Positions 23,451 to 36,190 are shown, numbered from the stretch's first letter. The stretch: 64,000 bases of DNA from Poecilobothrus nobilitatus (GCA_947095535.1 OX352772.1:32569445-32633444); one strand, 5' to 3'. Numbers and translations are program-made. The notes: generated by a model not told the origin, from the sequence alone.

Positions 23451-26315
23451 GTTAGTAAACATACATACATTTTAAACATACATTTTTATTTATCTAGTTA
23501 CCTAAGAATGCTTGTGAAATACCTAATATCTAACCATTTTTATGTCATATTTTATAACTGAATATCAGAAAAACTTTAATTTGTAAATTTCTAGAAGCCA
23601 TTAGCAATATCTAAAAAAGCATTGAAAGTAAAGTATATAGTACATACATATACAAATTGAAAATAAAAAATGACTATACATAGATACAAAATAAACATTT
23701 CAGATAAAATTCAAACCTTGCCTTAAGTTGTTTATCTACTAAAAAAAAATCAAATTTTTGATTTAAAAAGAAAAAGTGCAGTTGAAATTTCAAAATGAAT
23801 TCTTAAACATTACAATTCGACAACTTTTACTTAGTTTTGTTTTTTTTTTTCGAAACTACTTCTTCAAATCCAAACAGCTTAACCAAAACAAAAAAAAATA
23901 TTTATCATGACATACAATAACAAAATATGAATAAAGATACCTTAGGTATACCTACCTACATAGTCTACCTTGTTTCTTAACAATATTTACACCTGGAAAT
24001 ATTTTATGCTCAAAGAGAATAAATAAAAATTTCTTAAGCATGGACATGGATCAAAACAATTTTATATATTAACCTTGAATTAATTTAATACATAGAGTGA
24101 CCATTACTATATATTAAATTTTGCAGAAATTATTCGTTATATACATATATATATATTTTTTATAATGTACCGCACTACAAAATTTTAATTGTTTTTGTAT
24201 TCTTTGTTTATATTTTTTCTTTCTATTTACATATTATGTATAACGTGGATCAATTTAATCAATAATAAAGCATGTAACTGTTGCAAACCTGTTATCAAAA
24301 TTACGCAGTTATGACTTGTAAAATGTCTTAAAAAAAAGTAACAACTTTTTCTTTTTTAAAAATGTTTTATAGTTAATATGAAAGTACACACATACTTATA
24401 TAGTATATATATATTCAAAAATAGTAAATATGTATTCAAAAATTCAAAATTAATATGTATAGTTTGAAAACTTTTAAAAACGTCATTAAACCTAAAAAGT
24501 TTTAACAGTTAAAGATCTAATAAATAATAATTATGTATTTTAACTTATAGACAAAATTTATGTGTTAAATTAATTTTCTTTTCTTTGTCTTTTTAAATTT
24601 TGATTACTAAGTAGTTGATGTTTAAATTTTCTTTTATCACACTTATTCATTTTTCTGTACACTAAATAGACAAAAGATAAAAAGACGAATTTTTAAATAT
24701 GTACACAATATTATTTACCTCTTGTTATCCTTGACGTTGATTTTCTTTTCTTTGTTAGTTATTTAAAAGTAACAAAATTGTTTTTTTAGTTTTTTTTTTT
24801 TTTTGAAATATATAGGTTTGATGGACTTTATAATTATTCTAAATATGTTTGTTTTTGTGTTTTGGTGCTGAAATTTTCTTTTTTTTCATCTGAATTCATC
24901 TGAAATGAAAAGTTTTAAAAAGTATGGAATTTGTAACTAGTTAATTCCATTATTATAAATTGTGAATTATAAATTTTAGAAACTGAATTTAAAAAATGTT
25001 CTTTACAAATACAGTAAGGCTTGAACAAATTTATTGTTTATTTTTAAACAAAGAGCATTGCGTGTCTGAAATTCGACGCATGGTAAAATCATATCCAAAA
25101 TACCACCACGGAAATAAGTGATCGTCAAGGAAAAACGGAACATAAAGAAATCCAGCTTAATATGGACTTAGAACATAGACTTGTATTTAATTTTTATTTA
25201 AAAATTAATTGTTGATTGACAATTTTTTTTTTTAAGAGTATTGTAAATTATTCATATATGTATATGGTCACCTTAAAATACAACTTCTAACAATAAAATA
25301 CAATACAGAATTAAAAACCAGTTACCTCTAACTAAACTAAACAACTTCTATTCATGATGAAGAGAACTTGAAAAAAAAAGTTACATTTTACCTTCATGCA
25401 ATAATAACTTTATAGATATGAACGAACCTCTTGTTATACACTTTAGAACCCATTGTAAACAAACCTTTTTTTTTTATTTGATAATATTTTTTAATAAAAT
25501 GAGAAAAAATTGTAAACAACAAAGCAGGAAAACAAGACAAAACATTTTTTTATATTTATGCAAATATTTGTTTTTTTTTGCTTTTGCATTTTTATTACTA
25601 AAATTAAAATAAAATTCATATATGTATGTATGTATAAGCACATGATACCCACCATTATATTTATTAGTAGATATATTTTAGATCATTTTTGTTTTTATTT
25701 TTAAAGTGTTTTTTTTTTCCTTATATTAAAATATGCGTGTAAAAGTTAAATTATTTAAATATTTATGAAATAAGAAATATAGAGCTTTGTTTAGCGAAGC
25801 GTTACTAAACTAAAATAACTTAAACTTTTCGAAAAATTATACAATTTACTTATACTTAGGTATTATTTTTAGTTCATCATCTTTGGAAATCATATTTAAC
25901 TTATGATTTATGGCACGACAATCTAAATACTTCTTAATTTCTTAATTTTTATTTTAATAATTAAATTTTTCGCAAAATGTTAAAAATAGATGTACAATAT
26001 ATTAATCGAAAAGAAATCTTCAAAGACTGCAAACTGCAGTCTTAATTTATGTTATTTATCTTAATCTTAATATTTGTTATGTCATTTCTAACCTATTAGA
26101 GGAATTAAATTCTTAGATTAGATTAAATAGATCTTAAAATTTCTTTTTAGTTGACTGTGTGTTGGAAGTTACAAAAGTATTCCAATTGGATTGTATAATT
26201 CAACTTTAGGATTGCAATAATACAAATTCGTCAATTTAATACTATGATTATTTTTTTAGTTTATTTTCCTTATTCTCATTAATTTGACAAAGAAATTTCC
26301 TTCCTTCCTTTCCAG
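23451..26315 (+). other. Candidate intron 1
   Basis: It starts GTTAGT and ends with a strong polypyrimidine tract and acceptor, TTTCCTTCCTTCCTTTCCAG, at 26296-26315. The interior is AT-rich with microsatellites (ATATATAT at about 24141). A small island at 25053-25121 is less AT-rich and is open for about 22 codons, ending at TGA, but its phase does not fit the two exons. The plus-strand frame at 25418-25612 is low-complexity and rejected. Confidence 0.4.
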
Positions 26316-26346
26316 GTCTCGCTATAAATATCATAAAAGAGATTTG
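26316..26346 (+). CDS. Candidate 31-nt microexon of the same unidentified gene
   Basis: The exon follows the clear acceptor TTCCTTTCCAG| and ends at TTG|GTATGAG, an acceptable donor. Joined to the first exon it reads on without a stop: G-LAINIIKEI plus two bases (TG), so the next exon would supply the third base of a Trp or Cys codon. The pairing of phase, acceptor and donor is the support. No third exon was found to the right in this window, so the gene may continue far beyond and the following introns may hold most of the repeats listed here. Function unknown. Confidence 0.42.
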
Positions 26347-26797
26347 GTATGAGATTTAAATCCATAATCCCTTGGGTTTACTATATATTTTTATTTGTTA
26401 GTTTTTTTTTGTAAAATCATTTCTGTAAAATCATTTCGATATTATTTTTTCCAAGCCTCCAAATCGTTTTTGATCTTTTATCCTGCTTGATGTACTTAAT
26501 CTTAAGGGTTTTTTCATAAACGCTATATGACGTGACAATTGCATTTTATACATAACCGATTATAATCATATGATTTTAGTTTATTGTAACCGTCATAATA
26601 GAATTATCAATTGACGTTTATTGACTTAATTTCAGAAATTATTGTTTTTGTATTGGTTTTGTTTACTTTTTAATTGAACATACATTTTTAATAAAAATGG
26701 AGGAATTTTATTTTAAATTTGGAATAAAGACAATTTTAGATGAGTGTTCAATAAGGTCTGCAAGATACTGAATCTTATAGTAACAAATAATTTAAAT

Positions 26798-27402
26798 GGG
26801 CCTTTCCACACGAGTAGTGTCCTCTTTCGTCATTTTTTACTTTTACCTTCGTTTCATACCCTCTTGCCTATAAACTAAATTTGTGGTGGGGATTTTTAGG
26901 AGTAATTTTTTAAACCAAAATTTTAGAGTTTAAAAATTTAGTCCACTAACACAAACAAAAACTCAAATAAAAATTTTTATGAGGGTCAAAAAAAATTTTA
27001 TGTGTTTCATTCTCGTTTGGAAAATTAAAGAAAAAAGTTTTTGAAACGGTCGCAGCAAATTTTTAAAAAAGTAAAGTGATTTTTGATCTATCACTTGATG
27101 AAATTATTAAAATATATTCTATTGACAAAAAGAAATTATGTGCACAGTACAGAGTTTATTCTATTTCTAGGTACATACATATATAATATATATTATTTAA
27201 AAATTACAGGCAAAAAAATCTTATGTTACTTAAATACAAAAAAAAAATTTATTATCTACCTCTCGCAACAAATTTTGTTTTAAAATGAAATATTTACACA
27301 CACATATAAAAGTAACGACTATCGAGAGGAACAGTGTGGAAATAAAAAAAAGAGGAAAGTAGTCACGAAACGAAAGAGGACACTACTCGTGTAGAAAGGC
27401 CC
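26798..27402. mobile_element. MITE with 33-bp terminal inverted repeats (CCACACGAGTA family)
   Basis: Left end GGGCCTTTCCACACGAGTAG continues to TGTCCTCTTTCGT (26798-26830). The right end (27370-27402) is its complement with one C/T mismatch. AAT flanks both sides and may be a 3-bp target duplication. The interior carries CATACCCTCTTGCCTATAAAC, TTTGTGGTGGGG and AAAAATTTTTATGAGGGTCAAAA (in parts). These blocks recur in the elements at 41505, 57208 and 58807. No transposase is encoded; the 27083-27283 frame is chance. Confidence 0.8.
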
Positions 27403-29454
27403 AATGATTGTTTTTGTTCTAAAATTAAAGAACAACAGCCATTTTAAACAAAACAACAAATGTAAACTAAAAATTACACTTCTGCTGCAGTATAAAATTT
27501 TACAATGCGTACGTGACTTTTTTTTTTTTTCTAATGTATTTGTGTTATACGATTATTGGAATGTAGTTTAAAAACTTTAAGCAATTGTATGAATCGTTTA
27601 TAAAGACATAACGTGATTAATGTATTGATTTGTGCGTTTGTGAAAAAGTCTTTATAAGTTTATAATATTGATCTTAGTTACAAAATTCATTCAATAAGTA
27701 CCTATACATATATTAACATTAAATAATGTTTAACTTCCAATATAATTACAATATAATGTTTTAAGTTTCCAAAATGATTGCTATGATAAATCATAACTAC
27801 TTACCTAATTATATTTATTTATTTTTATATAATTATAACTATATTTTACCTATTGTTTCTGTATTTTTAATTTGAATTCAATTGTTTTTAAAATACATAA
27901 AAAAAAATATTGTTTTTTTTTTTTATGACTAAAAATTTAAATTATTCGAAAATAAAAAAATTATTGAAATTGTTTCTCTTATCATACGATCTTTATTCCA
28001 TATAATGTCAAATTATATTTTATAATCATATCACGATGTCATTTACCCAAAATAATTTTTTTAAAATGCCTTAATTTCGGAAATCATGTTTAAAGTATAC
28101 TTATATGTGGATATGTACATATATATATATATATATATGTAATATCTACAATTTAAGTTCAATCGCTTGTTTAAATCTAAAAATAACTTTTTAAATATAT
28201 AAATTTTAATTATTTATTTATTACTCATAATTTTTTTATTTTTTTTTTTATTATCATTTTTTAAATGTTCGAATATCAAAAAAAAAAAAAAAAATTATAT
28301 GAATGAAAATGAATTTTATATCATAAATGTCAATAAACCACAAAGAAGCAAATTTTTGGTTTTCTTATTATAAATTCATACATAGATTGAAAAAGTAAAA
28401 GACATCAGGTTTATTCCACATTTTATTCAACATGAGCATAAAATCTTCAACAAAATGTAATTTTTTTAAATTAATTAATACAGAAATAAGAAGTTTTTTT
28501 AAACTTGAAGGTTCAACTTCAATCCATTACAACCCTATTATTGTTTTGATATTGGTCCGAATATATACAACTGAACTTGAACAGAAATTTCACTCTTTAA
28601 AAAAAAATTTACACCTGGACTTTTTTAGATTTGGGTTTAAGTTCAGTTTTATGCATTCGTCCCATATTGTTGCTTCAAATTTCTGCCATTAAATCAAAAT
28701 TCTTTTTAGTTTTTGAGATGACTTTATCTATTCTAGTTCTGTATCAATCCAAGCAATTCGTTTTTATGTTTAAAGTGAAAACTTGAAATTCAAATTTAAT
28801 TATTGAATTCATAAGTCTAATCTAATCCATAAATTAAAATAGTTACTAGCCACTTTAAAATTTACGCAACTCGTGAGTTTAATATTTACATTATTTTCGA
28901 AATTTACTTATTCCTGCTTATATACCATTTAAAAATAAAATTGATATCATTATAATCTTATAATTACCTCCACAATTTCATAACAAGATTTCTATTACAA
29001 TTTTATTATCAACTTTTAATTAAAAAAAAATGCATGTACCTATGTTTGTTTTTTTTATCTAAGTATGGTAATTAAAATTAAAAAGTCATAGACCCAGTAT
29101 CAATTAAACACACATTATCAAAAATGAAGTAATTAAAGTAATTGGCCTAAAAAAAAATTTTTCTTTTCTTTATTAAAAATTTTATAATATTCTAAAATTT
29201 AAATCAAATTTAATACACACAAGCGAATTCCGGAATTAATAACTTAACAAAAAAAAAAACTGTTTGCATTTTATTAAAGGTTATCACTTATCACATTTCT
29301 TTGTTGGTATCTGTGTGTTGATATTTGACAAAAATAAATTTCGTTCCTTTTTTTAATTTCCGTTATTTTTAAATTTATGAATTCATAATTTATAAGATTT
29401 TTATTTTTCATAAAGAAAATTTAAAATAATATTTTAATTGACGAAATATGGTAA
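27403..29454. other. AT-rich DNA, possibly intronic
   Basis: An (AT)n microsatellite at about 28117-28138. At 28480-28665, AAACTTGAAGGTTCAACTTC and GTTTAAGTTC.GTTTTATGCATTCGTCC resemble the two ends of the small inverted-repeat element at 44011-44148, so a decayed relative may lie here. The frame at 28432-28692 covers it and is not recognised as a protein. Confidence 0.4.
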
Positions 29455-29658
29455 CCGGTTGATTCCACTGGAACTATTTCATTAGATACAATTTCACTAG
29501 ACACAAATAAAAAGTTGAATTGCGCAAGTGAAATTGTTCCCTAGTGAAATTAAGCCAACTTGTGTCCGAGTGAACTTGTGTCTAGCGAAATTGTGTCTAG
29601 TGGAATTATGTCTAGTGGAATTGTATATAGTAGAACTGTTCTATAGTGAAACGGGCCT
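29455..29658. mobile_element. Foldback-like element with 15-bp repeat arms (copy 2)
   Basis: The right arm (29522-29655) is eight or nine units of about 15 bp: GAACTTGTGTCTAGC / GAAATTGTGTCTAGT / GGAATTATGTCTAGT / GGAATTGTATATAGT and so on. The left arm (29461-29507) has about three units in the opposite orientation (CATTAGATACAATTT, CACTAGACACAA). A short spacer separates them, so the strands could fold into a long stem. As 15 is a multiple of 3, the frame at 29550-29792 (minus) reads a pentapeptide repeat of the LDTIS type; this is a by-product. The conserved core of copies 1, 3 and 4 is absent. Confidence 0.6.
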
Positions 29659-30854
29659 GAAATCCAAAATATATGTATAAAAACCAACAAATTAAAAATT
29701 AAAATATAAAAAAATGGCAATGATCTCTTTTTTTTCTTATTATTATTTGACTTCATTATTATCTGAATAATGAATCTTGAATATATTTTCACCTCTGTAA
29801 TTTTCTATAGATGGAATCATCCAGTTAGGTAGGTACTTGATATTTATTTTATTTGTCAAATGAAACTAAATTAAAATAACAAAGGTGGTAAAAATAAACA
29901 ATAGGAATAAGTAATAACTAGTGTATGTATTTTAATATATACATATATATATATTATATAAGTACGTGTATACAAATACAAAGAATTGAATGTCAGTCAA
30001 AGCTCAAAGCACCCCACTTTATTTATTACCATGTTATTGTCAGATGTAATATTTTATTATTTTATTACTTATAAATAAAATAAATTATTGTTTAATATGA
30101 CATTGCTATTATTATTATTGTTTCTGGTTTTTTTTTTTGTGGTTTTATTCTTTATGTTTTCTTGAAAAAATTAATTTTGACGTTGTTTAAAACAATGTTT
30201 ACATTTATTTTTAACATTCCACTTTTTTTTTTTTCTACTTACTGATAAATATATAAATTAAATTAACACCTAAACACCTTATAATAAAATGAAACAAAAA
30301 AAAAGGAAAAAAAAGTTGAAATTAATTTTTTTACAGTGCAATTTATATAATTTGTACCTACAGTTTAAATATACAGTACAGTTTATTTATGATTGATTTT
30401 AAAAAAGCTATGAACACGAAAATCGAATAGTATCAATCAAAATCTATAAAAACAAAATGTAGGTTAGGTACTTACTATACTTACTTACCTTACTTTTGAT
30501 TTTAAATTTTATTCGGGAATGAAAGACAGTTTGTTACATGTCGTTATTTCAAAGTTAAAAGTTTAATCATAGATTTAACTCAAAAATATAAAGGCGAATT
30601 TCTAACTAAAAAAAAATTAAAATATTTAAACAATAACATAAAAAAACAAAAGAAACTTTAATAGAGGTTGAGGCAGTAAATCAACATGTATCAATAAAAT
30701 TTGATTAACCGGGTTTAGAAATAACAGACTTAGAAAATATAAGTTAATTATCAATGCAGTTGTCGAAATCACATTATCGGCTTCCTCTATTTCCATACCA
30801 AAGTTAGTCCAATTTCCGTCTTTTCCAGATTGCTTTATATTAAGTAAATATTTA
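29659..30854. other. AT-rich DNA, possibly intronic
   Basis: (TA)n and TACATATATA runs near 29936-29960. No gene was recognised. Confidence 0.5.
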
Positions 30855-31532
30855 CTAGAGCTTCAAGTTGCGCGACTAATGTATTCGAAGAAACTATCGC
30901 GCAAGTCCAAAATCGCGCAACTCGAAACCGTAAATTTAAAATAATTGTATTTTCAAAATATACATATTTCATCTACAAAATATAAATTAGTAAATTACTT
31001 CATTTCTAAATAGTTTATAAAATCTATCTTCCCACTTTTTATTATCTAAGAAAAATTGAACAAAAAAATAAATTGAAAAGATGCAGATTAAATAAAAAAA
31101 TAAAAATTTGTATGCACAATGCACTTCATAATGCATAAGAATAAAGAAGACAAAGAGAAGTAGACAATTAAGTTTTATGGCTTTAGTACAAAATAATTCT
31201 AGTTATATCTTCTTACATCTACAAAACGAACCCTTTATTATTTTAAAATAATTTTTGAAAAAATTAAGTAACCATACAGATATTTGCAAAATGACGCAAA
31301 ATAAAACAAATGTTATAATTTTACTATTTTTTAAGCGATAACCAATTTTTAAAAATAGAATCTAAGCATAATATGAATCTAAAACTTTTAGAACAATAAA
31401 CTTAAAATCTCGTAAGTTTTTAATTAATCTACAAAAAAGAAAAAATTTAAAAAACTTGAATTTCTTTTTTATATCGAGTTGCGCGAAAAAAAATTGTATT
31501 AAAAATTTCAGTCGCGCAAGTCGAGGCTCTAG
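30855..31532. mobile_element. Terminal-inverted-repeat element with TTGCGCGACT ends
   Basis: The left end CTAGAGCTTCAAGTTGCGCG (30855-30874, continuing ACT) pairs with the right end (31509-31532), whose complement is CTAGAGCCTCGACTTGCGCG, continuing ACT. Extra subterminal copies of the GCGCAA motif occur at 30898-30932 (CGCGCAAGTCC, CGCGCAACTCG) and at about 31473-31485 (CGAGTTGCGCG), giving four to five related boxes that could be transposase-binding sites. The interior is featureless AT-rich DNA. The superfamily could not be assigned because no clear target duplication was seen. Confidence 0.6.
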
Positions 31533-31839
31533 GTATGTGTGTTTTTTCCATTTTTTTTTTTACCAAATACTTATATGAACAACAAATAAGAGCATTAATT
31601 TAATTAAGTGTAATTCAATTGTTTCATGGGTCTTATTTATTTTTTATTTTATTTCATACCGTTCAGATATAAATATATCTGTCGATATTTTTAGGACCCA
31701 TTTGTCTTAGAAGTATGTGGGCCATGACAGTAAAAAATTAATTTTGTAAAAGATTTTTTTTTTACTTAGGCACCTAAATAGCAGAGCTATATAGGCACTC
31801 AAAGTTATAAAGAGAGGATCCTTACCTTATGTAGACTTC

Positions 31840-32610
31840 CATTAAGTCGACTGACTAATCGACGACGACTAATGTCGACATTTTTTTTTCCCCCAAAAAT
31901 GGCAATTGTATTAAATGTCGACTTTCCAAAATCTTGACTGAGAAAATGTCAACTCTTAGAATATCGACAAAACCATAAATTTTTATGAACAAATAAATAT
32001 AATGAATTATATATACATATGCATTATACCTTTTGCATGAAATAGATACACGCATTAAGCATGGATATATTACAAGTATTGAGTTTAGATTTTAACTCAA
32101 AATCAGAGTTTTCATAATTTTATAGCGGAGGTTTGGGGGCGACAGTCTCAACTACTTAAAGTGCTTATATAATAAAAATAATTAGGAGCGATTTTAGATT
32201 TGGTTACAAAATCAGGATTATACGCTTATTCCAGAATATATGCTTCATAGGATGGATTTTAGAGTTGGTTTCAAAAGCTGGGTTTCAATAATTTGTTTAG
32301 CGGGGATTTGGGGCGCCAGCCTCCGCAATTTTAAAATTTTTGTTATTGAAACATTTACGAAAATATAATTCGGATACATTAAAAGTTGGTTTCAACACCC
32401 GCGTTTCATTCTTTTATTTATTCGAAATTTCTTTAGTTTTAGAAAGTCGATATTTTGAAAATTGACATTGTTTTCTTGTCGACATTTTAGAATCGACATT
32501 TCAATAATCGCTATATTGTGCAAGTCGACATATTTGGCGTCGACATTTTTGAATCTACATTTTGTGAATCGGCATTTTAAAAATCGACATAACTTAGCAG
32601 ACTCTATAAA
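31840..32610. mobile_element. Foldback-like element with 15-bp repeat arms (copy 3)
   Basis: Right arm (32450-32600): units start TCGACATTTT at about 14-17-bp spacing, for example TCGACATATTTGGCG / TCGACATTTTTGAA / TCTACATTTTGTGAA / TCGGCATTTTAAAAA. Left arm (31845-31975) has the complementary sense: AATGTCGACTTTCCAA / AATCTTGACTGAGAA / AATGTCAACTCTTAGA. The core at 32180-32400 holds GGATTTTAGAGTTGGTTTCA, GGGTTTCAATAATTTGTTTA and GCGGGGATTTGGGGCG, preceded by a second, diverged copy of the same blocks at 32085-32150 (GCGGAGGTTTGGGGGCGACA). The core matches copies 1 and 4 and the fragment at 36117. The frames at 31855-32055 and 32462-32719 are by-products. Confidence 0.6.
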
Positions 32611-35600
32611 AATATATTTTTTTATGTTTATAAGTATCTTAAGATATACCTTAGCTGTTCAACATTATATGGAAAATATATATAAGAATATTAGCAGATT
32701 GTTTCTTACAGACTTTTAACTTAATTATTTATTTTGATTTTTATGGATTTTATTTGCCAACCCAATAATTAAGTATTTGTTTTTTTTTCTTTCAAAATAT
32801 TTCCTTATATATTTTTGCGCTTTAAACATGTGAATAAACATAAATATATCACGCGATTTTAAAATAAATTACCTAAGAATAAAGAAAATAAAATACAAAA
32901 GTATAAAATGATTTAATTTATTACAAAATTTAAATAAAAATTTAAATAGGTAAAAGTTTTTATTTTTAAAGATAATAAATTTTTTTTTTATTGTCAATCA
33001 AAATTGAAAGTTTTGTTTAATTAAATTAAATTGATAAATTGCATTTTATATTTAAAATTTCTATAATAAAAAAAAAGAAAATTATTTAAATTTTTAAAAC
33101 AAAAAAAAAAAATCGTGTAATTTATCCTATAACTACAGCAGTTATTGTTTTTGTTCATAATATTATTTATTTGATTATTATTAATTGGATATTTTCTATA
33201 GTATCAAAAATTCAGCATCACAAATAGATTTAAAACATTTAACTTGCTATACTTCCTTATAAACTTTTTTTTGTAAATCTTTGCCTTTACAATCTCTTAC
33301 ATGCCCTCTTTTATAAAAGCTAATTTTAGCTGTCTTTTTGACAATAGGTACAAAATGTGCCAAAATAGGTTTTAAGGCTAAGAAAGCGTTATAAATTTCA
33401 ATACGAAATCATAAAAGATAAGTTTCATGAAACCACTTTTCATGATATGTCAAAAGAACAATACTAAAGCAATGGTATATAAACACTTAATGGAAATTTG
33501 GTATAAAACCAGATAAAGAAGAAAATAATAATACATAATATGTCGATAGTTCAGTCAATTAAAAGTGCACATTTATGCAAAGTACTATATTTCGAAAATT
33601 CTAATTATGCCGCACATATGCTATATCTTAAAAGTATTTTTTTTTATGTACAGTGTTAATATTAAAAGCATTGAATGAGTAATTTCCAAAATTAAGATTG
33701 CTAAAGTAGGTTAATAATATTATAATTCTACAAAGTAAAATCAGTATTAAAACGCCATTAAATATTCAAAAATCAAACATTTTAAAGACCTAGCTATTTA
33801 TCTACATAATTTTAATAGTCGACTAAGTATGAGGTAATATCATAAAACTTTAATTTTAGCTTCTTTGAATACAAGAAGAATTAGTCATATGTTTTATGTT
33901 TATATTTTATTTATGTTTAAAATAATGTTTTAATATTTCAACATTTATGTTTAATATAGAAACTATAAATTACAATTTAAATGTATATTATATTTTCACT
34001 AATATAACATTACATTATCTGATCACGTGTCACGTGTACTGTTATAATGTTTTGGCTGCTTTTACACAAAAATAGTAGTTTAGCAGCTACTAAGTTCAAA
34101 GTATTTTGTTTGCTTTTAACGTAAGGATAGAAGATGTAATAAGAACATTACACTTAAGTATTTCTGTTGTCTTGTCGCTTATATTCCTTTTTCATGCAAT
34201 ACACATCCAATATCCCTTTCACTATTTGATATGTATAACCGTGATTCAGCAATTAAATTGTCACATCATTTTTTTCGATGTATACTTACAAATTTACTCA
34301 AAGCCATGGCCGGATTAAGAAGATACCCTAGGCACATGCCTTAGGCCCTAGATCATATATGCCCTAGACGGCCTAGACACTTCAAAAAAGTAACAAAATT
34401 TTACATTAGCCATTGTGAACGCACTCTTGAAGTTTAGCTATATAAAATTATTGACACTAATCGTCAAAATGTCAGTCGTCTAAATAAAAAAAGAACCACA
34501 GTTTGCGAAAATTTACATGTACCAATTTATATTATTTATGATACCGTAAACAAGTGCTTAGTTTGCTTATAGGTTAATCCACCACTGCTGAAAAGGATAT
34601 ACCTACCTACAAATTTCAAATAATTTTCTATTTACAAAACATTAAAAATATAAATAGTTAAGAAATTAGACAAGTATATAATTCGACTTATTTGCCGATT
34701 ATTTGATCTTTCTCTTTCTTTTTTATGTATAAAAAATATTCACCATATAACGATATACATAACTAATAATAATAACATGGTAATATGTACATACTTTACT
34801 TATATATGTTCAAATGTATACATACATACGTATATATGTGTAAATAATACAAGTATTTTATTTAATGAAAATTGCTAACACGAAATCACTCTTGAATTGA
34901 AAGCACAATACTATGGTGTCCTTGAATTTAATTCATAAAAATAATTAAAATAAATAAGATCAAAATATTTTTTTTAAGAAGTAAATAGATTTTGCGACGC
35001 AATTTATTTTTCTTTTGCAAAAAGAAAAGAACAAAAAAAAAATGAATCATTCCATACTTTTTTGTTTATATTTCAAAGACATGAAAATTTATTTATTTTA
35101 TCTGGCAATAAATTTGACATCAGGTGTTTACGTCATAAAACGGAAATTTCCAGTAAAATAAAATAAAAAAAGAAAACAATTTTTCATATCAAACTGAGAT
35201 GATATTAGAAAATCATTTAAAAATGTAAAAAAACATAAACGATTCTACATTAAAATTGGAAAATTTCTTTCATAAACTTTTTGTTGCTGCTGTGAGATGT
35301 GATGATGTGACTGATAAAAAAAAAAAAGCTTATTGTTTTTATGTTCCCTTATTGAGTCTTATGAACTCTATGTTAGGAAGCTTTTTATCTATGTATATAT
35401 ATTTGTTTGTTTTTTTTTTATTAATAATTTTTTTATTATTAAGTCTATTAATAAGTTTCAGGAACTTCAGCGTATGTCTTAATATTTTTTTTATTTTTTC
35501 ATTCAACTTTGTTGATGTTTTCATTGAATTCAAAACAAAATAAACGTATTATCAACGAAACATTGTTTTTTATTTATTTTTTTTTTTTTTGCTTTTTTTA

Positions 35601-35940
35601 TGTACGGAATCGCGTTTAGACATCATAAAATATTTAAATTAAAAAAAAAAAGAGAAGGAAAAAAGATAGAAAAAATCAAACAAATAAAATAAGTTCAAAT
35701 ATTTGAAATATTTTTTGCATGCTTTTTTTTTTTTTATAAAACATCTTAACAGACGTACATATATTTTAATACATATAGGTACATACTTCATGATTTGAAT
35801 TCTGTATAACATTTTAAACAACATAAATGATTTTTTAACATATGCTTAAAAAATTTTTTAATTAAATACAAAAAAAAAAAAAAATTACTATATAAAATTC
35901 TAGAATAAATCAATAAAAAATTTATTTTGTTATGAAAACA
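32611..35940. other. AT-rich DNA, possibly intronic
   Basis: No gene was accepted. The fragment GGCCGGATTAAGAAGATACC / TAGGCACATGCCTTAGGCCC at 34309-34350 resembles termini of hAT-type transposons (GGCCGGATTTA...GGGCAA.TGCCCAGGGCCC), but only one end is visible. The frames at 34106-34318, 35256-35543 and 35339-35533 are low-complexity. Confidence 0.4.
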
Positions 35941-36047
35941 GGAGACTGATAAAGTGGGCTGAGTTGTTACTCCCATTTTTTAATTATATACAATATATTC
36001 GTATAATTAAAAAATGGAAGTAATAACAGACCACTTTATTCATCTCC
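35941..36047. repeat. 107-bp palindromic hairpin element
   Basis: Left arm 35941-35990 (GGAGACTGATAAAGTGGGCT, TTGTTACTCCCATTTTTTAA) and right arm 36002-36047 (its complement with few changes: TTAAAAAATGGAAGTAATAAC, ACCACTTTATTCATCTCC) are separated by an 11-base loop. Such a near-perfect inverted repeat is typical of a small MITE or a foldback hairpin. It lies just left of a core fragment of the foldback-like group. Confidence 0.7.
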
Positions 36048-36116
36048 AATTACTTCAGAATCTCCTTTTTGGTAAAAATCTGTTTTTTTTTATGACAAAC
36101 AAAAAATATTTGCTCG

Positions 36117-36190
36117 GTCTCAGAGTTGGTTACAAAATTAAAGTTTCAATAATTTGATAAGTGGTCGTTTGCGGAGCAACAGCCTCCATT
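36117..36190 (+). repeat. Core fragment of the foldback-like group
   Basis: TCAGAGTTGGTTACAAAATT, GTTTCAATAATTTGATAAGT and GCGGAGCAACAGCCTCCATT follow the order seen in the core at 32250-32330. Arms of 15-bp repeats are not evident on either side, so this is a partial copy or a related element lacking arms. Confidence 0.5.

Noticed and set aside
28432..28692. 86-codon frame
   Set aside because: No recognisable domain; overlaps end words resembling a small MITE, so probably non-coding.
29455..29658. CRISPR array
   Set aside because: The 15-bp units are contiguous without spacers, inverted between two arms, and the genome is eukaryotic.
34309..34350. hAT transposon terminus
   Set aside because: Only one GGCCGGATTAAG-type end is visible, with no inverted partner or 8-bp duplication found, so it is mentioned but not annotated as an element.
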